Shown: positions 1 through 6,679 of the stretch, in pieces
Layout: the number at the start of each line of letters is the position of its first letter
Position numbering within the stretch: the first letter of the stretch is position 1
From: an uncultured Steroidobacter sp.
Lineage (GTDB): Bacteria; Pseudomonadota; Gammaproteobacteria; Steroidobacterales; Steroidobacteraceae
NCBI GenBank assembly: GCA_946478975.1
Contig: CAMLEO010000071.1
Coordinates: 1 to 26,731, forward strand
Length of the DNA stretch: 26,731 nucleotides
Direction: 5' to 3'
Program-made: the position numbers and the translations under genes
The notes under the pieces: model-generated
Databases searched by the model: none
The model's input: the letters and a program-made list of their open reading frames with translations, nothing else
What the model was told of the DNA's origin: nothing

Positions 1-20
1 CGACGCGCAGGTCTACGTGA

Positions 21-314
21 TCGCTCGAGTCCTCGGCGCTGATGGGCGTGGGCTACGGCGCATTCATGTCGGTCGACATGGCGCTGATGACGCAGGTGTT
101 GCCGAAGTCGCTGAGCGGCGAGGGCAGCGCATCTACCGGCAAAGACCTGGGCATCCTCACCAGCGCTGTCAACGTGCCGCAGATTTTGAGTCCCGTGTGG
201 TGCGCGTGGCTGTTGAACTTGTCCGGCAACGACTATCGATGGTTGTTCGTCTCCGCGATGGTGTTCGTGTTCGCCGGCTCGTTCTTCGTGCTGCCGATCA
301 AGTCGGTGCGCTGA
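21..314 (+). CDS. C-terminal part of an MFS sugar transporter (5' end outside window, possible frameshift)
   Basis: The product has the end of a major facilitator superfamily permease: a helix GVGYGAFMSVDMALMTQVLP followed by two further hydrophobic helices, with the SLC45/glycoside-type 'G(x)GYG..SVD.AL...VLP' signature. It would import a monosaccharide or small oligosaccharide across the inner membrane, and its place before fucose-type enzymes suggests fucose or a fucoside. This frame is open only from position 21, because TGA lies at 18-20; the first ATG is at 42. The frame one base back reads DAQVYVIA at 2-25, which looks like the start of the same helix. The gene is therefore either frameshifted near 20-30 or affected by a sequence error. 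Its stop (312-314) abuts the ATG of the next gene with no gap. Confidence 0.75.
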   Translation, partial: SLESSALMGVGYGAFMSVDMALMTQVLPKSLSGEGSASTGKDLGILTSAVNVPQILSPVWCAWLLNLSGNDYRWLFVSAMVFVFAGSFFVLPIKSVR

Positions 315-680
315 ATGGTCCGCCATCGCATGTGCTTCGCCGTCGACCTGCGCAACGATCCCGAAGCGATCGCCGCTTACAAGCGCCATCACGAACCCGG
401 CGGCCCGCCGGCGGCGGTAACGCGTTCGCTGCGCGATGCCGGCATTGCGGTGCTGGAGATTTATCTGATCGGCAATCGACTGTTCATGATCATGGAAGTC
501 GAGCCGCATTATTCCGACGAAGCCAAGGCCCGCGCCGACGCCACGAATCCGGACGTGCAGGCCTGGAACGCGCTGATGGACACCCTGCAGCAGTCGCTGC
601 CGTTCGCCAAAGAGAACGGGCCATCCGCCGGCAAATGGCAGCCCATGGAGTGCATCTATACTCTGGCGGCGCAGCCCTGA
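315..680 (+). CDS. L-rhamnose/L-fucose mutarotase family protein (RhaM-like, DUF718)
   Basis: The 121-residue protein is the usual size of the RhaM/DUF718 family, small dimeric alpha/beta-barrel enzymes that interconvert alpha and beta anomers of 6-deoxysugars. The family signature is visible: a first strand CFAVDL, then Tyr22-x3-His26 (AYKRHH), matching the catalytic Tyr/His spacing of E. coli RhaM, then a strand EIYLIGNRLFMIMEV and a late Trp-rich segment. It should act in the cytoplasm on the imported sugar before oxidation. The ATG directly follows the TGA of the transporter, so translation is probably coupled. The following fuconate-type hydrolase makes L-fucose the more likely substrate than L-rhamnose, but sequence alone does not decide. 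Confidence 0.85.
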   Translation: MVRHRMCFAVDLRNDPEAIAAYKRHHEPGGPPAAVTRSLRDAGIAVLEIYLIGNRLFMIMEVEPHYSDEAKARADATNPDVQAWNALMDTLQQSLPFAKENGPSAGKWQPMECIYTLAAQP

Positions 681-714
681 CGCTGCGCGTCTTCCACAGA
701 TATCGGGTGAACTC

Positions 715-1563
715 ATGAAACTATTGCGATACGGCCCGCCGGGCCAGGAAAAGCCGGGATTACTGGATGCGAGCGGCAAGATTCGGGACTTGAGCGCGGT
801 GGTCGCCGACATCGGCGGCGATGCGCTGACGCCCGCGGGCCTGAGCAAGCTGAGCGCGATGGATGTGTCGAAACTGCCGCTGGCGCCCGAGGGCGTGCGG
901 CTCGGTGCCTGCGTCGGCAAGGTCGGCAAGTTCGTTTGCATCGGCCTGAACTTCAAGGACCACGCCAAGGAATCGAACCTGCCCGAGCCGGCCGAGCCTG
1001 TCGTGTTCAACAAGTGGACCAGCGCAATGGTCGGCCCGAACGATGCGATCGAGATTCCGCGCGACTCGCAGAAGACGGATTGGGAAGTGGAGCTCGGCGT
1101 GGTGATCGGCAAGCCCGGCCGTTACATCGCCGAAGCGGACGCGCTGTCGCACGTCGCCGGCTACTGCGTCATCAACGATGTTTCCGAGCGCGAATATCAG
1201 CTGGAGCGCGGCGGCACGTGGGACAAGGGCAAAGGCTGCGATACGTTCGGCCCGACCGGTCCGTGGCTGGTCACGAAAGATGAAGTGCCGGATCCGCACG
1301 CGCTCGGCATGTGGCTGGAAGTTGATGGCAAGCGCTATCAGAACGGCAACAGCGGCAACATGATCTTCCGCATTCCGTTCCTGATCAGCTATCTCAGCAC
1401 GGTGATGAGCCTGCAGCCCGGCGACATCATTTCCACCGGCACGCCGGCGGGGGTGGGGCTCGGGCAAAAGCCGCCGGTGTATTTGCGTCCGGGCAATGTC
1501 GTGCGCCTCGGCATCGACAAGCTCGGCGAGCAACGTCAGGTGGTGCGAGCTTACGAGGGCTGA
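715..1563 (+). CDS. FAH-family hydrolase, probable 2,4-diketo-3-deoxy-L-fuconate hydrolase
   Basis: This 282-residue protein belongs to the fumarylacetoacetate hydrolase family, which cleaves C-C bonds of beta-diketo acids with a divalent metal. The metal ligands are visible as Glu124 and Glu126 (DWEVELG) and Asp155 (INDVSER), and the C-terminal GDIISTGTPAGVG loop is intact. Its style is that of the hydrolases from non-phosphorylative L-fucose/L-rhamnose clusters (XCC4070 type), which split 2,4-diketo-3-deoxy-L-fuconate into pyruvate and L-lactate. It sits 34 nt after the mutarotase and 28 nt before the DUF4432 gene in the same operon. Related FAH enzymes act on catechol-derived acids, but the context favours the sugar pathway. 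Confidence 0.85.
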   Translation: MKLLRYGPPGQEKPGLLDASGKIRDLSAVVADIGGDALTPAGLSKLSAMDVSKLPLAPEGVRLGACVGKVGKFVCIGLNFKDHAKESNLPEPAEPVVFNKWTSAMVGPNDAIEIPRDSQKTDWEVELGVVIGKPGRYIAEADALSHVAGYCVINDVSEREYQLERGGTWDKGKGCDTFGPTGPWLVTKDEVPDPHALGMWLEVDGKRYQNGNSGNMIFRIPFLISYLSTVMSLQPGDIISTGTPAGVGLGQKPPVYLRPGNVVRLGIDKLGEQRQVVRAYEG

Positions 1564-1591
1564 GGCCTCGAGTCGCACAACGGGAGCACGC

Positions 1592-2776
1592 ATGGTGGAA
1601 CTGTACGGTCGGTCGAATTCGCGTCGGGACGTTGCCGCTCACGCAGGCATGCTGTCGCAGTTCGCCGGCGTGCGCCTCGTTGAGCTTGCGGATGGAGTGG
1701 AGCGCGGTGTGCGCATGCTGGAGTTTCGCACCGGCACCGGACTGCGCTTCACCGTGCTCGTCGATCGTGCACTCGACATTGCCGAGTGCGAGCACAAAGG
1801 TCGCGCGATCGGCTGGCATTCGCCGGCCGGCTTTCGTCATCCCGGCTTGCACGAGTATGAAGGCGAAGGCGGCCTGTCGTGGCTGCGCTCGTTCTCCGGA
1901 TTGGTGGTGACCTGCGGCCTCGATCACATCCTGTTCATGGATGAGGACGATGCGAGTCACTACGTGTATGGGCCGCGCAAGACCGTGAGCTCGTCGCTGC
2001 ACGGTCGCATCGGCACGATTCCGGCTCGCTTGAGCGGTTATGGCGAACTGTGGAACGGCGATGAATGCACGTTGTGGTGCGAGGGCATCGTGCAGCAGTC
2101 CACCGTGTTCGGCGAAGACCTGCATTTGATCCGGCGCATCGAAGCGAAGGTCGGCTCGGACGAGATTCACCTGCACGATCGCGTCGTGAATCACGGCTTC
2201 TATCGCACGCCGCATATGTTTTGTTATCACATCAATGTCGGTCATCCCGTGCTCGCGGAAGGATCGCGATATCTCGCGCCGATTCGCGAGGTCGTGTGGG
2301 CGGCGCATGCGGGTGAGAAATATCGCAGCCAGGGTGTGGGCTATCGCCGCTTGCCCAAGCCGCAGCTCGGCTTTCATGAGCAGGTGTGGCAGCACGAGAT
2401 GGTCGCGGATGCTGCGGGCAATGTGCCGGTCGCACTAGTGAACGATGCTTTGCAGTTCGGGCTGCAGGTCCAGACGCGCAAGGATCAGTTTCCCTGCCAG
2501 TACGAATGGCAGAACCTGCAGGCCGGCCAATATGCGTTGGGCATCGAGCCGTCCACGCATCATGTGCTCGGCAAGCAGTTTGCTCGCGAGCGTAAAGAAA
2601 TGATCTGGCTCGAACACGGCGAGGAGCGACGCTACGACACCGTGTTCAAAGTGCTCGATGGCGCTGATGCGATCGGCGCGGCGGAACAGAGAATTCGCTC
2701 CATCGTCTCGCAGCCGGACAATGATTATCCGCAGCCTTCGGGCAACTATCCGCCGCTTGCGGGACGCTCGGCATGA
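1592..2776 (+). CDS. DUF4432 family protein (aldose-1-epimerase-like fold)
   Basis: The reading frame is open further upstream (from 1496), but that part overlaps the FAH gene. The ATG at 1592 has a good ribosome site (GGGAG at 1582-1586) and gives 394 residues, normal for DUF4432. The family has a galactose-mutarotase-like beta-sandwich, and no reaction is firmly assigned. Visible family-like stretches are a GRFTVLVDRALDI-type strand, GLVVTCGLDHI, LHGRIGTIPA and a C-terminal ALGIEPSTH segment containing the usual Glu and His. It is likely a cytoplasmic sugar-binding or anomer/epimer-converting enzyme. Its stop overlaps the next start as ATGA (2773-2776), so it is coupled to the SDR gene. Family assignment is confident; function is unknown. 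Confidence 0.8.
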   Translation: MVELYGRSNSRRDVAAHAGMLSQFAGVRLVELADGVERGVRMLEFRTGTGLRFTVLVDRALDIAECEHKGRAIGWHSPAGFRHPGLHEYEGEGGLSWLRSFSGLVVTCGLDHILFMDEDDASHYVYGPRKTVSSSLHGRIGTIPARLSGYGELWNGDECTLWCEGIVQQSTVFGEDLHLIRRIEAKVGSDEIHLHDRVVNHGFYRTPHMFCYHINVGHPVLAEGSRYLAPIREVVWAAHAGEKYRSQGVGYRRLPKPQLGFHEQVWQHEMVADAAGNVPVALVNDALQFGLQVQTRKDQFPCQYEWQNLQAGQYALGIEPSTHHVLGKQFARERKEMIWLEHGEERRYDTVFKVLDGADAIGAAEQRIRSIVSQPDNDYPQPSGNYPPLAGRSA

Positions 2777-3525
2777 ATATCGCGGGAAAAACCATTCTCT
2801 ACACCGGCGCGGCCGGCGGCCTCGGGCTCGCGACGACGCTCGCCTTTCTCAATCGCGGCGCCACTGTCGTTGCGGTCGACAACAACGCCGACAAAGTGGC
2901 CGCACTCGAAGCCGCGGCTCCAGTCGATGCACGTGCTCGCTTGCGAGTGCTGCGTTCGAACTTGAACGATCTGGCGAGCTTTCGAAGAGATATCGAGCAA
3001 GCCACGAACAGCGTTGGCGGCTACGACATCGTCATCAACAACGCGGCGATCTATCCGGCGAAACCGTTCGAGGAATTCACGGTCGAGGAACATCAGGCCG
3101 TGCAGCGTGTGAATGTCGACGCCGGCATCGTTGCAGTTCAAGTCGCGCTCCCTCACATGCGTGCGAAGCAGTGGGGTCGAATCATCAATGTGAGCAGCGT
3201 GACGTTCTACGGTGGCTGGGCACTGTTGTCGCCTTACGTCGCATCCAAAGCCGCACTCGTTGGATTGACTCGTGCCTGGGCGCGCGAGTTTGGTCCGTAC
3301 GGCGTCACTGTGAATGCGATCGCGCCGGGTGCGTTTCCCACCGATGCGGAAAAGATCCATCCGGATCCGGAAGGCTACACGCGCTTCGTGCTCGACCGGC
3401 AGGCCGTCAAACGCCGCGGCACGCCGCTGGATATTGCCAATGCATTGGCTTTTCTCGCCTCGGACGAGGCGGGCTTCATCACCGGCCAGACGTTGAATGT
3501 CGACGGCGGCTGGGTGATGCACTAA
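2773..3525 (+). CDS. SDR-family NAD(P)-dependent dehydrogenase, probably acting on a fucose-derived acid or sugar
   Basis: A classical short-chain dehydrogenase of 250 residues. The cofactor motif TGAAGGLG is at 11-18, Asp36 follows beta-2 (suggesting NAD rather than NADP), NNAA is at 89-92, and the catalytic set is Asn114, Ser142, Tyr155 and Lys159 (YVASK). The C-terminal GQTLNVDGG is typical of this subfamily. In fucose clusters such SDRs oxidise L-fucose to the lactone or 2-keto-3-deoxy-L-fuconate to the 2,4-diketo acid. The second reaction would directly feed the FAH hydrolase encoded two genes upstream. It could instead serve the CoA-dependent genes that follow. It overlaps DUF4432 by 4 nt and is followed after 15 nt by the CoA-transferase. 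Confidence 0.88.
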   Translation: MNIAGKTILYTGAAGGLGLATTLAFLNRGATVVAVDNNADKVAALEAAAPVDARARLRVLRSNLNDLASFRRDIEQATNSVGGYDIVINNAAIYPAKPFEEFTVEEHQAVQRVNVDAGIVAVQVALPHMRAKQWGRIINVSSVTFYGGWALLSPYVASKAALVGLTRAWAREFGPYGVTVNAIAPGAFPTDAEKIHPDPEGYTRFVLDRQAVKRRGTPLDIANALAFLASDEAGFITGQTLNVDGGWVMH

Positions 3526-3540
3526 CGACGAGATTCATCG

Positions 3541-4731
3541 ATGACTGTGCTGAAAGGATACCGGGTTCTGGATTGTTCCATCGCCATGGCGGGCCCGTTC
3601 GCGGCGCAACGCCTGGGCGATCTCGGCGCCGACGTGATCAAGGTCGAACCTGTTGCGGGTGAGTGGCAGCGCTTCCGGGCGGCGGGCGGCGCCACCGGCA
3701 ACCGCATCAATGTTTCTTTTCTCTCGCTCAATCGCAACAAACGCTCGCTCGCGATCGATTTGAAGGCGCCTGAAGGCAAGCAGGCGCTGCTGGAGCTGGT
3801 GAAGACCGCCGACGTCTTCATCCAGAACTATCGACCCGGCGTCGCGCAGCGCCTCGGCGTCGATTACGAGACGCTGAGCAAGATCAATCCGCGCCTCGTG
3901 TATGTGTCGATCTCCGGTTACGGCGAGACCGGGCCTTACAAAGATCGCCCCGGGCAGGATCTGCTGTTGCAAGGCATGTCGGGCGCAATGCTCTCTGCCG
4001 GTAAAGCGGACGAGCCGCCGACGCCGGCCGGGCAATACCTCGCCGATGCAGTGACCGCGTACACCGCGTTCGAAGGCGCGCTCGCGGCGTTGTTACATCG
4101 CGAGCGCACCGGCGAAGGCCAGCTGGTCCAGGTCAACATGCTGGATGCGATCGTCGCCATTCAAATGCAGGAGCTCTCCGTGTTCACGGTCGGCAAGAAG
4201 CCGCAAGTGCGTTCCGCCGAGCCGCACGCACACACTTACATTCGCTCGCCGTACGGTGTGTTTGCGACCGCAGATGGTTACATCGTGCTCGCGTTCGCCA
4301 ACTTGAAAAAGCTGGGCGAGTTGATCGGCGAGCCGAGCTTTCTTGCGATGGTGGACGAAGAAAAGGATGCGTGGACCTATCGCGACCAGATCTTCGCTCG
4401 CACACGCGAACGCCTGAAGGCGCGCAAATCGCAGGAGTGGATCGATTTGTTTCTGAAGCACGACATCTGGGCCGGCCCGGTGTACGGCTACGAGGATGTC
4501 GTCGCAGATCCGCAGATCGCGCACAACGGCACGTTCGTCGAATACGATCATCCGAGCGAAGGGCGCGTGAAGGTGCCGGGTTTTCCCATTCGTTTCAGCA
4601 AGACGCCCTCGACCATCGCGCGAGGCGCGCCGCAAACCGGCGAGCACACACGCAAGATTCTGGAAGAGGCTGGGCTCGTTGCCGCGCAGATCGATCGATT
4701 GCTCGAACGCGGCGTGGTCAAACAAGACTGA
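3541..4731 (+). CDS. CaiB/BaiF class III CoA-transferase
   Basis: The 396-residue protein has the complete class III fold signature: an N-terminal RVLDCSIAMAGPFAAQRLGDLGADVIKVE, a KRSLAIDLK strand, GYGETGPYKDRPGQD, and Asp169 in YLADAVTAY. Asp169 is at the position of the aspartate that forms the enzyme-CoA intermediate in formyl-CoA transferase. These intertwined dimers move CoA between carboxylic acids in the cytoplasm, here onto an unknown acid. The usual L-fucose route ends in pyruvate and lactate and needs no CoA-transferase, so the substrate is probably a different acid produced from the same glycan. It lies 15 nt after the SDR and 8 nt before the SBP-like gene. Family assignment is firm; substrate is open. 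Confidence 0.9.
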   Translation: MTVLKGYRVLDCSIAMAGPFAAQRLGDLGADVIKVEPVAGEWQRFRAAGGATGNRINVSFLSLNRNKRSLAIDLKAPEGKQALLELVKTADVFIQNYRPGVAQRLGVDYETLSKINPRLVYVSISGYGETGPYKDRPGQDLLLQGMSGAMLSAGKADEPPTPAGQYLADAVTAYTAFEGALAALLHRERTGEGQLVQVNMLDAIVAIQMQELSVFTVGKKPQVRSAEPHAHTYIRSPYGVFATADGYIVLAFANLKKLGELIGEPSFLAMVDEEKDAWTYRDQIFARTRERLKARKSQEWIDLFLKHDIWAGPVYGYEDVVADPQIAHNGTFVEYDHPSEGRVKVPGFPIRFSKTPSTIARGAPQTGEHTRKILEEAGLVAAQIDRLLERGVVKQD

Positions 4732-4739
4732 CATCTCCG

Positions 4740-5879
4740 ATGCATTACATCGGCCTCACTTGGGATCATCCCCGCGGCTACAACGCACTCGCCGCGGCGG
4801 CGTCGCGTTTGAAACCGGAGCGCGATGGTTTCTCGCTGTCGTGGGAGCGCCAGCCGCTCGAAGGCTTCGAGGCGCATCCCATCGCCGATCTGTGTGCTCG
4901 TTACGATCTGGTGGTGCTGGATCACCCGCATGTCGGCGAAGCGGTTGCGACCGAATGTCTGCAGCCACTGGAGTCGCTGTTCAGTGCGAATGAGATTGCG
5001 ACGCTGGCGCGCCACACGATCGGGCCGTGCCTGAGCAGCTATCGTTACGAAGGAAAACATTGGGCGCTGCCGCTCGATGCGGCCACGCAAGTGATGGCGT
5101 ATCGAGCCGACCTGCTGGATGCGCCGGCGCCGACGACGTGGGACGAGGTTGTCGCACTCTCGAAGCGAATGCCGGTCGCATTATCGATGGCTGGACCGCA
5201 TGCGGCGCTGAGCTTTCAGTCGATCGCAACCGCGTTCGGTGATCCTCCAGCACAGCGCGATCCGCGGCAGTTTGTTTCAAACGAAACCGGCTTTGCAGTG
5301 CTGGATCTGATGGCGGATCTCGCGAGCCGCAGCCCGACCTTGGCTTGGGCGCTCAATCCGATCGGCATCTTGGGACACATGGCTCAATCGCGAGCCGTCG
5401 CGCTGTGCCCACTGATCTATGGCTATGTGAATTACGCGCGGCCTGCCAATGCGACGCTCATGTCGATCTCGTTTGCGAATGCGCCGAGGCAATCGCCGGG
5501 TGGTCGTCCGGGTTCCACGCTGGGCGGAACAGGCATTGGTATTTCCAAACGGTGCCGACCATCGCCGCAGCTGCTCGATCATTTGCGCTGGCTGCTGTCG
5601 GAGGAAGCTCAAACCGGTTTCATTCCAACGCACGATGGACAGCCGAGTCGACGCTCGTCGTGGCACGACGCGACGGTCAATGCGCAATGGAATAGCTTCT
5701 ACGAGCACACCGCCGACACGCTGGAGAACGCCTACGTTCGGCCGCGCTTCAACGGCGCCATTGCCTTTCAAACACGCTGCTCGCAGCTGGTTCGTGACGG
5801 CCTGTCCGAAAGTCGTCCGCATCGCGCGATGCTCGAAGACATTCAACGCGCGTATGCACGCGCCTATGCCGCACGCTAA
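4740..5879 (+). CDS. Solute-binding-protein-like (family 1) protein without a signal peptide
   Basis: The frame is open from 4371, but the ATG at 4740 lies just after the CoA-transferase stop and gives 379 residues. The sequence resembles extracellular solute-binding proteins of ABC sugar importers: an early MHYIGLTWDHPRGYNAL strand/helix, a YDLVVLDHPHVGEA hinge region, GKHWALPLDAATQVMAYRADLL, and a PTTWDEVVALSK segment, all familiar from the MalE/UgpB type. It starts directly with the mature fold and has no hydrophobic leader or lipobox Cys. No ABC permease or ATPase gene is in the window. It is packed between a CoA-transferase and a crotonase, so a cytoplasmic ligand-binding or enzymatic role is plausible. 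Fold assignment is by recognition only. Confidence 0.7.
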   Translation: MHYIGLTWDHPRGYNALAAAASRLKPERDGFSLSWERQPLEGFEAHPIADLCARYDLVVLDHPHVGEAVATECLQPLESLFSANEIATLARHTIGPCLSSYRYEGKHWALPLDAATQVMAYRADLLDAPAPTTWDEVVALSKRMPVALSMAGPHAALSFQSIATAFGDPPAQRDPRQFVSNETGFAVLDLMADLASRSPTLAWALNPIGILGHMAQSRAVALCPLIYGYVNYARPANATLMSISFANAPRQSPGGRPGSTLGGTGIGISKRCRPSPQLLDHLRWLLSEEAQTGFIPTHDGQPSRRSSWHDATVNAQWNSFYEHTADTLENAYVRPRFNGAIAFQTRCSQLVRDGLSESRPHRAMLEDIQRAYARAYAAR

Positions 5880-5893
5880 TCGAGGATTGGGTC

Positions 5894-6664
5894 ATGACTG
5901 ACAACGTGCTGTTCGACGTGCAGGGTCACGTCGCGACCATCACTCTCAATCGGCCCGAGAAGCTCAACGCTGCAACCCCCGAAATGTCCAAAGCCATCGT
6001 CGCGGCGGCCGAGGAGTGCAATCGCAATTCGCAGATCCGCTGCGTCATCGTCACCGGCGCCGGCCCGAAATCCTTTTGCGCCGGCTCGGACATCGCGGAA
6101 CTGGACACGTATGCGACGCCCTGGGATTTCCGGAATCGCGCGGACTACTGCGACGCCATTCATCGCTTGCTCAAGCCCAGCATCGCGGCCGTGAATGGTT
6201 ACGCATTTGGCGGAGGCCTCGAGACTGCGTTGTCCTGTGACATTCGCATCGCTTCGAAGAACGCGCGCTTCGCGGCGCCGGAGATCAAGCTCGGCTGGAT
6301 CGGTGGCGGCGGCATGGCTGCGTTCCTGTCCAAAAGCATCGGCCTGTCGAACACGGCGCTGATGTTGATGACCGGCGATCCCATCGATGCGGACAAGGCG
6401 CTTGCGTGGGGACTGGTCAGTGAGTTGACTGAGCCGGAGCAGTTGATGCCACGCGCTCGTGCGATTGCCGAGACGATCGCGAGTCGCGCGCCCATCGCTG
6501 CTGAAACGGCGAAGCTCAATTTGCGTGCGGCGTGCTCGATGCCATTGGAGAAAGCGATGGAGTACGAGCGCGATCTGCAAACGATTTGTTTCGCGACCGC
6601 CGATGCGGCCGAAGGCCGGGCGGCGTTCAAAGAAAAGCGCTCGCCGGTGTTTCAACGGCGCTGA
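5894..6664 (+). CDS. Enoyl-CoA hydratase/isomerase (crotonase) family protein
   Basis: A standard-length crotonase of 256 residues. The N-terminal ATITLNRPEKLNA, the oxyanion-hole segments FCAGSDI (61-67) and FGGG (105-108), and both catalytic glutamates are visible: Glu110 in GGGLETALSCDI and Glu130 in APEIKLG. This supports a true hydratase or a closely related CoA-ester lyase rather than an inactive member. The usual PGAGG loop reads GGGG. The substrate would be a CoA ester, most simply one made by the class III CoA-transferase two genes upstream. It starts 14 nt after the SBP-like gene and ends 15 nt before the exported beta-helix hydrolase. The exact reaction is not known. Confidence 0.9.
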   Translation: MTDNVLFDVQGHVATITLNRPEKLNAATPEMSKAIVAAAEECNRNSQIRCVIVTGAGPKSFCAGSDIAELDTYATPWDFRNRADYCDAIHRLLKPSIAAVNGYAFGGGLETALSCDIRIASKNARFAAPEIKLGWIGGGGMAAFLSKSIGLSNTALMLMTGDPIDADKALAWGLVSELTEPEQLMPRARAIAETIASRAPIAAETAKLNLRAACSMPLEKAMEYERDLQTICFATADAAEGRAAFKEKRSPVFQRR

Positions 6665-6679
6665 CCGAACGAGGCATCG

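Noticed and set aside
17..718. 233-codon plus-strand frame over the transporter and mutarotase
   Set aside because: It is Arg-rich out-of-frame translation. Both real genes in the other frame show clear family motifs.
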